DNA of 64,000 nucleotides, taken from the NCBI RefSeq assembly GCF_005893125.1, contig NZ_VCJS01000002.1, positions 109,732 to 173,731 of the forward strand, read 5' to 3'. A model generated the notes under the pieces. The model saw nothing but the letters and a program-made list of their open reading frames with translations. It ran no database searches and was not told where the DNA came from. Positions 10,389 to 18,888 of this stretch are shown one piece after another. Every line of letters starts with the position of its first letter. The first letter of the stretch is position 1. The translations under genes were made by a program, and so were the position numbers. Source of the DNA: Nonomuraea basaltis (lineage in GTDB: Bacteria; Actinomycetota; Actinomycetes; Streptosporangiales; Streptosporangiaceae).

Positions 10389-12914
10389 ATGAGCTCGCCC
10401 CCGCCGATCCGTACCAAGCTGCTCAGGATCCTCCTGCTTCCGCTGGTCTCCATGGTCGCTTTGTGGGGATTCATCGCCTATTCCAGTGTGGAGGAGATCG
10501 TCACGGTCTCCCAGGCGCAGGACCGTTGGGAGGCCATCGGGTCGCCGGTGCTGCAGCTGATCGGCGAGTTACAGCGGGAGCGCCAGGTTTCGGCGGAGGC
10601 ACCGCGTGGGACCGCGGAATCCGTGCCGCTGACCCATCAGCGGCGAGTCACCGACGCCAAGGCCGAGCGGCTGCGCCAGGTCATCGGATCCCTTGACGTC
10701 GACGCGGAGGGCGCGGAGACGCCGGCCCAGGTGCGGGCGCTGGTGCAGGCGCTCGACGGGCTGCGGTCGCTGCGCGAGTCCGCCGACGCGGGGATCTTGT
10801 CCCCGCCGCGGAAGATCATCGACGCGTACAACAACCTGATCAGCGTCGCCAACAAGCAGTTCGACGACCGCGACGCCCTGAGCGACGTCTCGGCCTTCCG
10901 CTCGGTACGCGGCATGGCCGCCTACCAGGCCACGGCGGAATACCTGGGCCGGGAGCACGCCGTGATCACCAGCACGATCGTGAACCGCAAGATGACCCCC
11001 ACCGACCGGGCCGCGTTCATCGCCGCGTTCAACAGCCGCAGGACCGTCTTCGCCAACGCCGAGCGCGACGTGGGCCCCGAACTGCGGGTGCAATTCAACA
11101 AGCTGGTCAACGGCACCCCGTACAAACGGCTGCTGGAAGTGGAGGACCGGCTGTTCAACTGGGACACCACCGGTGGCCCGCCGCCTGTCGACCCCGCCCA
11201 GTGGAAGAGCGACGCCGACTCCATGCTCGGCGTGATCTACCTCGACACACAGCAGGAGCTCGACCGCGCCGCGGCGCAGACGGCTGCGCAGAAGGCCGGG
11301 GCGTACTGGCGGATCGGGCTGGTCCTGGTCCTGGGCCTGGCCGCGGTGGTCTTGTCGGTGGCGCTGTCGTACCGGTTCGGCAGCTCGCTGATCAACGAGC
11401 TCAAGCGGCTGCAGGCGTCGGCGGCGGAGCTGGCCGAGGTGCGGCTGCCCCGGCTGGTCGAGCGTCTGCGCCGCGGCGACGACGTGGACCCTGCCACCGA
11501 GGCCCCCGGCCTCGATCCGGCCGACACCGCCGAGGTCGATCGCGTGGTGAACGCGCTCTCCGCGGTACGCCGCACGGCGGTCGAGGCCGCGGTGGGCCAG
11601 GCGACCCTGCGCAAGGGCGTCGGCCAGGTCTTCCTCAACCTGGCCTGGCGCAACCAGGCGCTGCTCCACCGCCAGCTCGCGCTGCTGGACACCATGGAGC
11701 GCCGGGTGGATGACCCGGGGGTCCTGGAGGACCTGTTCAAGCTCGACCACCTGACCACCCGCATGCGGCGGCACGCGGAGAACCTGATCATCCTGTCCGA
11801 CTCCGCCCCGGCGCGCCGCTGGCGCGACCCGGTGCCGCTGTTCGACGTGGTACGCGCGGCCGTGCTGGAGGTCGAGGACTACACCCGCGTCATCGTCGCG
11901 CCGATGCCGAACGCCCCGCTGCTGGTCGGCGCCGCGGTCACCGACGTGATCCACCTGATCGCCGAGCTGGTGGAGAACGCCACCGTCTTCTCCCCGCCCG
12001 ACACGACCGTGCACATCCGCAGCATGACGGCGGCCAACGGCTTCGCGCTCGAGGTGGAGGACCGGGGGCTGGGGCTGAACCAGGCCACCCTCGACGAGAT
12101 CAACGCCCGGCTGGCCGACCCGCCGGAGTTCGACCTGGCCGACAGCGACCGGCTCGGCCTGTTCGTGGTGTCCAGGCTCGCGGCCCGGCACAACATCAAG
12201 ATCGCACTGCGCCGCTCGCCGTACGACGGGACCACCGCGATCGTGCTGCTGCCCTCCGCGCTGCTCGCCAATACCGAGTCCCCGCCCGCCGCGGTGGACC
12301 AGGCCGCGGCCCGAGCGGGCAGGCCCTTGCGCGCGCTCGGCACGGCGCCCGCCGAGACCCGGCCCAGCGGGGTGGCCATCGCCCCGGAGCCCTTACCATC
12401 GCTCGCCCCGGAGCCCTTCCCGTCCCTCGATCCGGAGACCGCGAGCGAGGCGGAGGCCTGGAGTGACCGCGGGCGCCCGTCCGCTCTGGACGGCTGGCCG
12501 GACGCGCCCGCCCGCGCCGCTGAGCCCGAGCGGGCGACCTGGTTCGAGGCCGGCCCCGCACGGCGGCCCAGGCCGACACCCGAATCGGGGACCGGGCCGA
12601 TCACCAGGCCGGTTCCCGGATCCGCCATGCCCTCCGGCCCGCCCACCGAGTGGAGCGTCACGGTGCCGGCCCAGGAGGCGGACGAGGACCTGGACGGGCT
12701 GCCGATGCGGGTGCCGCAGACCAACATGGCTCCCCAGCTGCGTGCCGCCCGGCGCGCGGAGCGGCGCGCGGTCTCGGTCCGCTCGCCGGAGGAACTCGCC
12801 CAGCTCATGTCGTCCATGCAACGCGGCTGGCAGCAAGGCCGCCACCAGGCGGAGCAGGGACATGACGCTCGGAACGGAAAGGACGACCATCCCGATGCCC
12901 GACCCCAGAAGTGA
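10389..12914 (+). CDS. Conservon sensor histidine kinase with nitrate/nitrite-sensing (NIT-like) domain (CvnA-type)
   Basis: 841-residue membrane sensor. A transmembrane helix lies at about 12-33, a large extracytoplasmic region resembling the NIT sensing domain at 45-300, and a second helix at 304-328, followed by a HAMP-like linker. The GHKL ATPase domain shows the N box (IAELVENATVFSPP, near 520), a G1 box (EDRGLGL, near 557) and LGLFVVSRLAARH. The C-terminal 220 residues are Pro/Ala-rich and disordered. It overlaps the next gene's start, and the order kinase - roadblock - DUF742 - GTPase defines a conservon. CvnA-type kinases signal through these small partners rather than a classical response regulator. 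Confidence 0.92.
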   Translation: MSSPPPIRTKLLRILLLPLVSMVALWGFIAYSSVEEIVTVSQAQDRWEAIGSPVLQLIGELQRERQVSAEAPRGTAESVPLTHQRRVTDAKAERLRQVIGSLDVDAEGAETPAQVRALVQALDGLRSLRESADAGILSPPRKIIDAYNNLISVANKQFDDRDALSDVSAFRSVRGMAAYQATAEYLGREHAVITSTIVNRKMTPTDRAAFIAAFNSRRTVFANAERDVGPELRVQFNKLVNGTPYKRLLEVEDRLFNWDTTGGPPPVDPAQWKSDADSMLGVIYLDTQQELDRAAAQTAAQKAGAYWRIGLVLVLGLAAVVLSVALSYRFGSSLINELKRLQASAAELAEVRLPRLVERLRRGDDVDPATEAPGLDPADTAEVDRVVNALSAVRRTAVEAAVGQATLRKGVGQVFLNLAWRNQALLHRQLALLDTMERRVDDPGVLEDLFKLDHLTTRMRRHAENLIILSDSAPARRWRDPVPLFDVVRAAVLEVEDYTRVIVAPMPNAPLLVGAAVTDVIHLIAELVENATVFSPPDTTVHIRSMTAANGFALEVEDRGLGLNQATLDEINARLADPPEFDLADSDRLGLFVVSRLAARHNIKIALRRSPYDGTTAIVLLPSALLANTESPPAAVDQAAARAGRPLRALGTAPAETRPSGVAIAPEPLPSLAPEPFPSLDPETASEAEAWSDRGRPSALDGWPDAPARAAEPERATWFEAGPARRPRPTPESGTGPITRPVPGSAMPSGPPTEWSVTVPAQEADEDLDGLPMRVPQTNMAPQLRAARRAERRAVSVRSPEELAQLMSSMQRGWQQGRHQAEQGHDARNGKDDHPDARPQK

Positions 12915-13320
12915 ACTGAGCTGGCTACTCGACGACCTCACCACGCGCGTCCCCGGCATCCGGCACGCCATCGTGCTGTCCGCCGACGGGCTGGCCATGG
13001 GCGGCTCCCGGGAGCTGACCCGGGAGGACGCCGAGCACCTGTCCGCCATCTCCGCCGGCAGCCACAGCCTCGCCATGGGCGCGGGGCGGCATTTCGGCCT
13101 GGGCGGCGTACGGCAGACGATCATCGAGATGGAGGGCGGCTTCCTGTTCGTCACCGCGGCCGGCCAGGGCGCCCGGCTGGCCGTGCTCGCCTCCGGCGAC
13201 GCCGAGCTCGGTATGGTCACGTACGAGATGGCGCTCCTGGTCAAGCGGGTCGGCGAGCACCTCACCGCGCAGCCGAGGGGGGCAGCACCGGCACCCGCCT
13301 GGAACGGCGCGAGACCGTGA
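12895..13320 (+). CDS. Roadblock/LC7-domain protein (CvnB-type)
   Basis: 141 residues from [14 protein letters not shown]; an alternative start at 12862 adds 11 residues. The roadblock/LC7 fold is shown by [18 protein letters not shown] followed by a predicted five-strand sheet ([20 protein letters not shown]). Such proteins are scaffolds or GAP-like partners of the small GTPase encoded two genes on. The start lies inside the kinase gene and the stop overlaps the DUF742 start (GTGA at 13317-13320), so translation is coupled. Confidence 0.92.
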   Translation: MPDPRSELSWLLDDLTTRVPGIRHAIVLSADGLAMGGSRELTREDAEHLSAISAGSHSLAMGAGRHFGLGGVRQTIIEMEGGFLFVTAAGQGARLAVLASGDAELGMVTYEMALLVKRVGEHLTAQPRGAAPAPAWNGARP

Positions 13321-13667
13321 CCGGGGAGGATCCGGGGCCGCTGATCAGGCTGTTCGGGCTGACCGGGGGCAGGGCGCGCCCGCAGGGCGAGACCTTCGAC
13401 CTGGTGGCCATCGTCACGACGGTCGGCGGCTCCTACCAGCCCGCGGACCTGATCCCGGAGCATCGCACCGTGCTCTCAGTGTGCCGGAGGCCCACGCCCG
13501 TGGCGGATGTCGCCGCGCACCTCAGGCTGCCGCTCAACATCACCCGGGTGATCCTGGGCGACCTGCGGCGCGAGGGCCTGATCACCATCGAGCGCCCGCG
13601 CCCCGCGGCCCAGACGATCGACGAACGCATCTACAGGGAAGTGCTGGATGGACTACGCAGCCTCTGA
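13317..13667 (+). CDS. DUF742 protein (CvnC-type)
   Basis: 116 residues matching DUF742. It contains the opening PLIRLFGLTGGRARP and a winged-helix-like C-terminal half (VADVAAHLRLPLNITRVILGDLRREGLI). Family role is as a conservon component; a DNA-binding ability is suggested by the fold but not proven. The GTG start overlaps the roadblock stop, and the 3' end overlaps the GTPase start by 20 bases. Confidence 0.92.
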   Translation: MTGEDPGPLIRLFGLTGGRARPQGETFDLVAIVTTVGGSYQPADLIPEHRTVLSVCRRPTPVADVAAHLRLPLNITRVILGDLRREGLITIERPRPAAQTIDERIYREVLDGLRSL

Positions 13668-14229
13668 GCCGGGTGCGACCGCGGTCGCCTCGGCCCTGGC
13701 CATCAAGATCCTCATCGCGGGGGGCTTCGGCGTCGGCAAGACGACCATGGTCGGAACGATCAGCGAGATCCGGCCGCTGCACACCGAGGAGCTGCTGAGC
13801 GAGCGAGGCATCGGGGTGGACGACATCTCGGGAGTGGAGGCCAAGACCACTACCACTGTGGCGCTGGATTTCGGCCGCATCACCATCCGCCAGGGGCTGT
13901 GGCTCTATCTGTTCGGCACCCCCGGGCAGGACCGGTTCTGGTTCATGTGGGACGAGCTGGCCCTCGGCGCGCTCGGCGCCGTCGTGCTGGCCGACACCCG
14001 CCGCCTGCAGGACTGCTTCCCCGCGGTGGACTACTTCGAGCAGCGCGGCATCCCGTTCGTGGTCGGCGTGAACTGCTTCGAGGGCGCCCGCCGCTACGAC
14101 CCGGCCAAGGTGCGGCGGGCGCTCGGGCTGAACGAGTCCACCCCGATCGTGCTGTGCGACGTGCGCGAGCGCGATTCGGTCAAGGAAGTGCTCACGACGC
14201 TGGTGACGTACGCGGTGAAAGGCGTCTGA
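13648..14229 (+). CDS. Conservon small GTPase (CvnD-type, MglA/Ras-like)
   Basis: 193 residues. The P-loop is GGFGVGKTT near 20-28, the switch/G3 region reads LFGTPGQDRFWFMWD, and the G4 position reads VNCFE rather than NKxD, as is usual for this conservon class. It would bind guanine nucleotide and interact with the roadblock protein. It is the last gene of the four-gene unit. The next gene is over 160 bases away and has its own iron-regulated promoter region. Confidence 0.92.
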   Translation: MDYAASEPGATAVASALAIKILIAGGFGVGKTTMVGTISEIRPLHTEELLSERGIGVDDISGVEAKTTTTVALDFGRITIRQGLWLYLFGTPGQDRFWFMWDELALGALGAVVLADTRRLQDCFPAVDYFEQRGIPFVVGVNCFEGARRYDPAKVRRALGLNESTPIVLCDVRERDSVKEVLTTLVTYAVKGV

Positions 14230-14342
14230 CCCGGGACCGCGTCCGGGCCGTGGTGACCGATGGCGAAGACTTCGTCATCCTTGACCAACGGCACATCGAA
14301 CCAGGTCAAGTCCGGTCTCGTATTGGCCACAGCCATTGACGC

Positions 14343-14361
14343 TTAGGTTAGGCATACCTAA
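14343..14361. promoter_or_regulatory. Iron box (DtxR/IdeR/DmdR operator)
   Basis: The 19-mer TTAGGTTAGGCATACCTAA matches the actinobacterial iron-box consensus TTAGGTTAGSCTAACCTAA at all but the two bases 12-13. It sits 35 bases upstream of the chosen start of the iron-binding protein gene. By established knowledge, the Fe2+-loaded repressor binds such sites and shuts the operon when iron is plentiful. Confidence 0.92.
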
Positions 14362-14396
14362 TCATGGGGTCCTCGCAAGACCTAGGAAGGCACGTC

Positions 14397-15452
14397 ATGG
14401 CCACCACCATCAGCCGGCTCGCCACACTCGCGGCCGCCGCACTCCTCGCCACGCTCACAGCCGCGTGCGGCGACCAAGGCACGCAGGCGGACGCCGGATC
14501 CACCGCCACGGCGGCCCCGCAGACCCCGACCCTCGTCGTCTACTCCGGACGCGACGAGAAACTGATCGCTCCGCTGCTCCAGAAGCTGGAACGATCTACC
14601 GGAAGCAAGGTCGAGGTCCGCTACGGCGACAGTGCCGAGCTCGCCGCGCAGTTGCTGGAGGAGGGTGACAAGACGCAGGCCGACCTGTTCCTGTCGCAGG
14701 ACGCGGGCGCGCTCGGCGCGCTCTCCCAGCAGGGCCGCCTGGAGGCGCTGCCCCAGCAGTCGCTGGACAAGGTCGGCCAGGCCTACCGCGCCGAGGACGG
14801 CACCTGGGTCGGGCTGTCGGGCCGGGCCCGGGTCATCGCCTACAACCCGGACAAGGTCGCCAAGGCTCCCGCCGGCGTTCGCGAGCTCACCAAGCCGGAG
14901 TGGAAGGGCAAGGTGGGCTACGCTCCGACGAACGCCTCCTTCCAGGCGTTCGTCACCGGCATGCGCGTCCTGGACGGCGACGACGCCACCCGCAAGTGGC
15001 TGCGGGACTTCAAGGCCAACGACCCCAAGGTGTACGAGAAGAACGGCGCCATCCTCGACGCCGTCGACTCCGGCGAGATCGCCCTCGGCCTGATCAACCA
15101 CTACTACTGGTTCGAGAAGGCCGCCGAGGTCGGCCCCGGCAAGATGACCGCCAAGCTGCACTTCCCGGCCAACGGCGACCCAGGCGCGCTCGTCAACGTG
15201 GCCGGCGTCGGCGTCATCAAGGGCGCCGACCAGGCCGCCGCGGCCGGCAAGGCGGTCGACTACCTGCTGTCGGCCGAGGCGCAGACCTACTTCGCCGACA
15301 CGACCAAGGAATACCCGCTGGCCGCCGGCGTCACCAGCAAGGTCGAGGGCCTGCCGCCGCTGGAGTCCATCGACGCGCCGAAGATCGACCTCAGCAAGCT
15401 CAGCTCCCTCCAGGAGACCCTGGTCATGCTCCAGGAAGCCGGGATGGTCTGA
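14397..15452 (+). CDS. Ferric-iron ABC transporter, substrate-binding lipoprotein (FbpA/FutA type)
   Basis: 351 residues from MATTISRLATL, chosen because GGAAGG precedes it and the signal peptide begins there. A hydrophobic signal is followed by the lipobox LTAAC, so the mature protein is lipid-anchored. The fold is a periplasmic-binding-like protein class for Fe3+: LVVYSGRDEKLIAPLL, DLFLSQDAGALG, and the paired tyrosines in INHYYWFEKA that bind iron in this family. First gene of a three-gene iron-uptake operon under the iron box. Confidence 0.93.
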   Translation: MATTISRLATLAAAALLATLTAACGDQGTQADAGSTATAAPQTPTLVVYSGRDEKLIAPLLQKLERSTGSKVEVRYGDSAELAAQLLEEGDKTQADLFLSQDAGALGALSQQGRLEALPQQSLDKVGQAYRAEDGTWVGLSGRARVIAYNPDKVAKAPAGVRELTKPEWKGKVGYAPTNASFQAFVTGMRVLDGDDATRKWLRDFKANDPKVYEKNGAILDAVDSGEIALGLINHYYWFEKAAEVGPGKMTAKLHFPANGDPGALVNVAGVGVIKGADQAAAAGKAVDYLLSAEAQTYFADTTKEYPLAAGVTSKVEGLPPLESIDAPKIDLSKLSSLQETLVMLQEAGMV

Positions 15453-15458
15453 CCCGGC

Positions 15459-16991
15459 GTGCCCGCGAACAGGCCCTCCCCCGATGCCGGGCGCAGGCCG
15501 CCGCCGCTCCTGGTCGGCTGGGCCTGCGTCGCGGCGGCGCTCGCCCTGCTGCCGCTGGTCTACCTGGGCGTGCGGGCGCTGGAACACGGCCCCGCACACG
15601 CCTGGCGGCTCGTCGCCACCGGTCGCACCCTCGAGCTGCTGGCCCGCAGCCTCGGGCTCGCCGCCGTGGTCGTCGCCGCCTGCCTGCTGCTGGGCGTCTC
15701 GCTGGCCTGGCTGACCGTGCGGACCGCGCTGCCGGGGGCCCGGGCCTGGTCCGTGCTGGCCACGTTGCCGCTCGCCGTGCCCAGCTACGTCGCGGCGTTC
15801 GCATGGATCTCCACCAACCGCCTGGCCGGCTTCGCGGGCGCGGCGATCACCCTGACGCTGGTCAGCTACCCGTACGTCTACCTGCCGGTGGCGGCGACGC
15901 TGGGCGGCATCGACCCGGCGCAGGAGGAGGCGGCCCGCTCACTCGGGCACGGCCCGCTGCGCACGTTCTGGCGCGTCACGCTCCCGCAGGTGCGCCCGGC
16001 CGCGGCGGGCGGCGGGCTGCTCGTCGCGCTCTACGTGCTGTCCGACTTCGGCGCCGTCTCGATCATGAGGTACGAGACGTTCACCCGGGCGATCTTCACC
16101 TCTTACCGGGCGAGCTTCGACCGCACCCCGGCCGCCGCGCTCGGCTGCGTGCTGGTGGTGATGACCGTGCTGCTCGTCGCGGCAGAGGCGCGCACCCGCG
16201 GCCGGGCGCGCCACTCGCGTACCGGCGGGGGCAGCGCCCGGCCCGCCCCTCGCGCGCGGCTCGGCCGGCTGCGGTGGGCCGCGCTCGGCTGGTGCTCCGC
16301 AGTGGCCGCGGCCGGTGTGCTCTTCCCGCTGGCCATGCTGGGCTACTGGCTGACGGCCGGCAGGTCGGGCGCCTGGGAGCCGGGCAGGCTGCTGGAGATG
16401 TCCGGAACCACGCTCGCCGTGGCCGCCCTCGGCGCCGCGCTGACCACGGCCTGCGCCCTGCCCGTCGGCATTCTCGCCGCCCGCCACCGCGGTCGCGTCA
16501 TCCACCTGCTGGAGCAGGCCGCGTACGCCGGGCACGCCGTGCCCGGCATCACCGTGGCGCTGGCCATGGTGTTCCTCGCGGTGCGCTACGCCTACCCGCT
16601 CTACCAGGAGCTGCCGCTGCTCGTGCTCTGCTACGCGGTGCTGTTCCTGCCGGTGGCCGTGGCCGCCACCCGCGCCGCCGTGCTGCAGTCGCCGCCGGTG
16701 CTGGAGGACGTGGCCCGCTCGCTCGGCGACCCGCCGCTGCGGGTGCTGCGCCGGGTCACGGTGCCGCTCGCCGCGCCGGGCATCGCGGCCGGGGCCGCCC
16801 TGACGTTCGTGGTGTGCATGAAGGAGCTGCCCGCCACGCTGCTGCTGCGGCCCACCGGTGTGGACACCCTCGCCACCCGGCTGTGGGCCGAGACGACCAC
16901 CGCCTCCTACGCCGCGGCGGCCCCGTACGCGGCCATGCTGATCCTGATCGCGGCCGTCCCCTCGTACCTGCTCGGAAGGCGGCGCTCATGA
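15459..16991 (+). CDS. Ferric-iron ABC transporter permease (FbpB type)
   Basis: 510 residues with about 12 hydrophobic helices in two halves, as in fused FbpB permeases. Each half carries an EAA loop, for example QEEAARSLGHGPLRTFWRVTLPQ near 150 and LEDVARSLGDPPLRVLRRVTVP near 415. The GTG start lies seven bases after the lipoprotein stop. The stop overlaps the ATPase start (ATGA), indicating a coupled operon. Confidence 0.93.
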   Translation: MPANRPSPDAGRRPPPLLVGWACVAAALALLPLVYLGVRALEHGPAHAWRLVATGRTLELLARSLGLAAVVVAACLLLGVSLAWLTVRTALPGARAWSVLATLPLAVPSYVAAFAWISTNRLAGFAGAAITLTLVSYPYVYLPVAATLGGIDPAQEEAARSLGHGPLRTFWRVTLPQVRPAAAGGGLLVALYVLSDFGAVSIMRYETFTRAIFTSYRASFDRTPAAALGCVLVVMTVLLVAAEARTRGRARHSRTGGGSARPAPRARLGRLRWAALGWCSAVAAAGVLFPLAMLGYWLTAGRSGAWEPGRLLEMSGTTLAVAALGAALTTACALPVGILAARHRGRVIHLLEQAAYAGHAVPGITVALAMVFLAVRYAYPLYQELPLLVLCYAVLFLPVAVAATRAAVLQSPPVLEDVARSLGDPPLRVLRRVTVPLAAPGIAAGAALTFVVCMKELPATLLLRPTGVDTLATRLWAETTTASYAAAAPYAAMLILIAAVPSYLLGRRRS

Positions 16992-18019
16992 CGGATCTGA
17001 AGATCGGCGGGCTGGTGAAGTGCTACGAGCCGCCGGCGCGGGTGCTCGACGGCCTGGACCTCTCCGTCCCCGCGGGCCTGCTGGCCGCCGTGCTCGGCCC
17101 GTCGGGCTGCGGCAAGACGACGCTGCTGCGCGTGGTGGCCGGGTTCCTGCGCGCCGACGCCGGCGCCGTGGAGCTCGGCGGCCGCGTCGTGTGCGGGCCG
17201 GGGGTGCACCTGCCGCCGGAGCGGCGCCGCGTCGGCATCGTCCCGCAGGAGGGCGCGCTGTTCCCGCACCTCAGCGTGGCGGCCAACGTGGCCTTCGGCG
17301 TCAGCGGTACGAGCCGCGCGGAGCGGCGCCGCCGTACCGGCGAGATGCTGGAGCTGGTCGGGCTGCCCGGGTTCGGGCAGCGGATGCCACACGAGCTGTC
17401 CGGCGGGCAGCAGCAGCGCGTCGCCGTCGCCCGCGCTCTGGCGCCCGCGCCCGACCTGGTGCTCCTGGACGAGCCGTTCAACGCGCTCGACAGCGCTCTG
17501 CGGGCGGGCCTGCGGGCCGACGTACGCGCCGCGCTGCTGGCCACGGGAGCCACGGGAGTGCTGGTCACCCACGACCAGCAGGAGGCCCTGTCCACCGCCG
17601 ACCTGGTCGCCGTGGTCAGGGAGGGCAGGGTCGCCCAGTGCGGCACGCCCGAGGAGGTCTACCAGCGGCCGGCCGACCTGTGGGTGGCGGGATTCGTCGG
17701 CGAGGCGGTGTTCCTGCCCGCCGTGGCGGAGGGCGGCGCGGCCGGCACCCCGCTCGGCCGCGTCCCGCTGGCGGCCCCGGCGCACGGCGGCGGCGTGGTC
17801 GTGCTGAGGCCCGAACAGCTCGTGCTGGGCGAGCCCGGCACGCGCGGCACGGTGGTGGACGTCCGCTACTACGGCCACGACGCGATGGTCCACGTGGCGG
17901 TGGACGGCCTGCCCGACCCGGTGCCGGTCCGGGTGCCCAGCCCGGCCGGGGTCCGGCCGGGAGAGGAGACGGGCGTGTCCGTCACCGGGACGGCGACCCT
18001 GCACCCCGAGCCCCGTTGA
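16988..18019 (+). CDS. Ferric-iron ABC transporter ATP-binding protein (FbpC type)
   Basis: 343 residues. Walker A GPSGCGKTT is near 37-45, the signature LSGGQQQRVAVARAL near 138, Walker B LVLLDEPF, and the switch histidine in VLVTHDQQEAL. A C-terminal TOBE-like regulatory domain begins near 280 (VVLRPEQLVLGE). It energises the FbpB-type permease with which it overlaps by four bases. The next gene begins only 16 bases after the stop, so read-through into it is possible. Confidence 0.93.
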   Translation: MTDLKIGGLVKCYEPPARVLDGLDLSVPAGLLAAVLGPSGCGKTTLLRVVAGFLRADAGAVELGGRVVCGPGVHLPPERRRVGIVPQEGALFPHLSVAANVAFGVSGTSRAERRRRTGEMLELVGLPGFGQRMPHELSGGQQQRVAVARALAPAPDLVLLDEPFNALDSALRAGLRADVRAALLATGATGVLVTHDQQEALSTADLVAVVREGRVAQCGTPEEVYQRPADLWVAGFVGEAVFLPAVAEGGAAGTPLGRVPLAAPAHGGGVVVLRPEQLVLGEPGTRGTVVDVRYYGHDAMVHVAVDGLPDPVPVRVPSPAGVRPGEETGVSVTGTATLHPEPR

Positions 18020-18035
18020 CCCTACTGTTCGAATC

Positions 18036-18782
18036 ATGAGCTTCGCCGGAACGCCCCAGCCGCGCCCGCGCTGGTATCACGCGCAGACAGACCTGGACGA
18101 CTTCGCCATCGTCAGCTACCGGGTGGACGCCGACGCCTTGGCCCGGCACCTGCCCGAGGGCTTCGCCCCGATGAAGGTGACCTTCGGCGACGGACCCGAT
18201 GCCCTGATCTCCGCGGTCGCCTTCAAGGACCGGGACTTCCACTTCCGATGCCTTCCGCAGGTGAGCATCGACTGCGGTCAGATCAACTACCGGGCCTACG
18301 TCACCGCGTACGGCAAGCCGGGCGTCTGGTTCTTCGGAACCCGCCTCGACCACCCGGTCGTCGCGATCCCGCAGCACCTTTGGGGCATGCCGTGGCGCCG
18401 TGACCGCATCCGCATCGAGGCGGACTGGGACCGCACGCCGGCACACTGGCTGCTCGATGCCGGGGACGCCTCCTGCGACGCGGCCGAGCTCCCCCGGCCG
18501 CTCGGCCTCCTGGACGGTTTCACGGACGAGTCGGACTGGCTGGAACTGCTCACCCATCCCACCCTGGGCTGGTACCGGCGCCGTGACGGCAGGGTAGGGA
18601 CCTACAGCATCTGGCACCCGGTCATGCGCCCCCGCCATCTCGCCGCCGCCTCCGCGAGCTTTCCCGTCTTCGAACGCCTCGGTCTGATCACGCCGGGCAC
18701 GCCGCCGCACTCGGTCCTGGCCCAGCCGCACCTGCGCTTCGACATCCACACCCCGCCCCGCCGCTTCCGCCCGGACGCGTGA
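18036..18782 (+). CDS. DUF2071 / acetoacetate-decarboxylase-fold protein
   Basis: 248 residues. The opening FAIVSYRVDADALARHLPEGF and the middle GVWFFGTRLDHPVVAIPQHLWGMPW fit the DUF2071/acetoacetate-decarboxylase-like superfamily. I cannot confirm the catalytic lysine of true decarboxylases, so the reaction is unknown. There is no clear ribosome site. The last 43 codons are duplicated at 24160-24291. Confidence 0.75.
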   Translation: MSFAGTPQPRPRWYHAQTDLDDFAIVSYRVDADALARHLPEGFAPMKVTFGDGPDALISAVAFKDRDFHFRCLPQVSIDCGQINYRAYVTAYGKPGVWFFGTRLDHPVVAIPQHLWGMPWRRDRIRIEADWDRTPAHWLLDAGDASCDAAELPRPLGLLDGFTDESDWLELLTHPTLGWYRRRDGRVGTYSIWHPVMRPRHLAAASASFPVFERLGLITPGTPPHSVLAQPHLRFDIHTPPRRFRPDA

Positions 18783-18789
18783 GCGGGAC
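18651..18789 (+). repeat. Direct repeat, copy 1 (3' end of the gene at 18036)
   Basis: 139 bases that recur at 24160-24298 in the same orientation with eight mismatches and no gaps by my count (about 94%). Copy 1 forms the last 43 codons and stop of the gene at 18036. The two copies bracket the GH92 gene and a small membrane-protein gene. Confidence 0.93.
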
Positions 18790-18888
18790 TGACGAACTCG
18801 GCGTGGGCCCGCCGGACCTCGCCCGGCGGTTGCTGATGGCGGGCCTGCCGAGTCCCCGTACCGGTTGACGCACGAAAGGTTCCCCCCG

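Noticed and set aside
14230..14250. Terminator hairpin after the conservon GTPase gene
   Set aside because: Only four consecutive pairs can form around the CCGGGACCGCGTCCGG region, so the hairpin is too weak to call.
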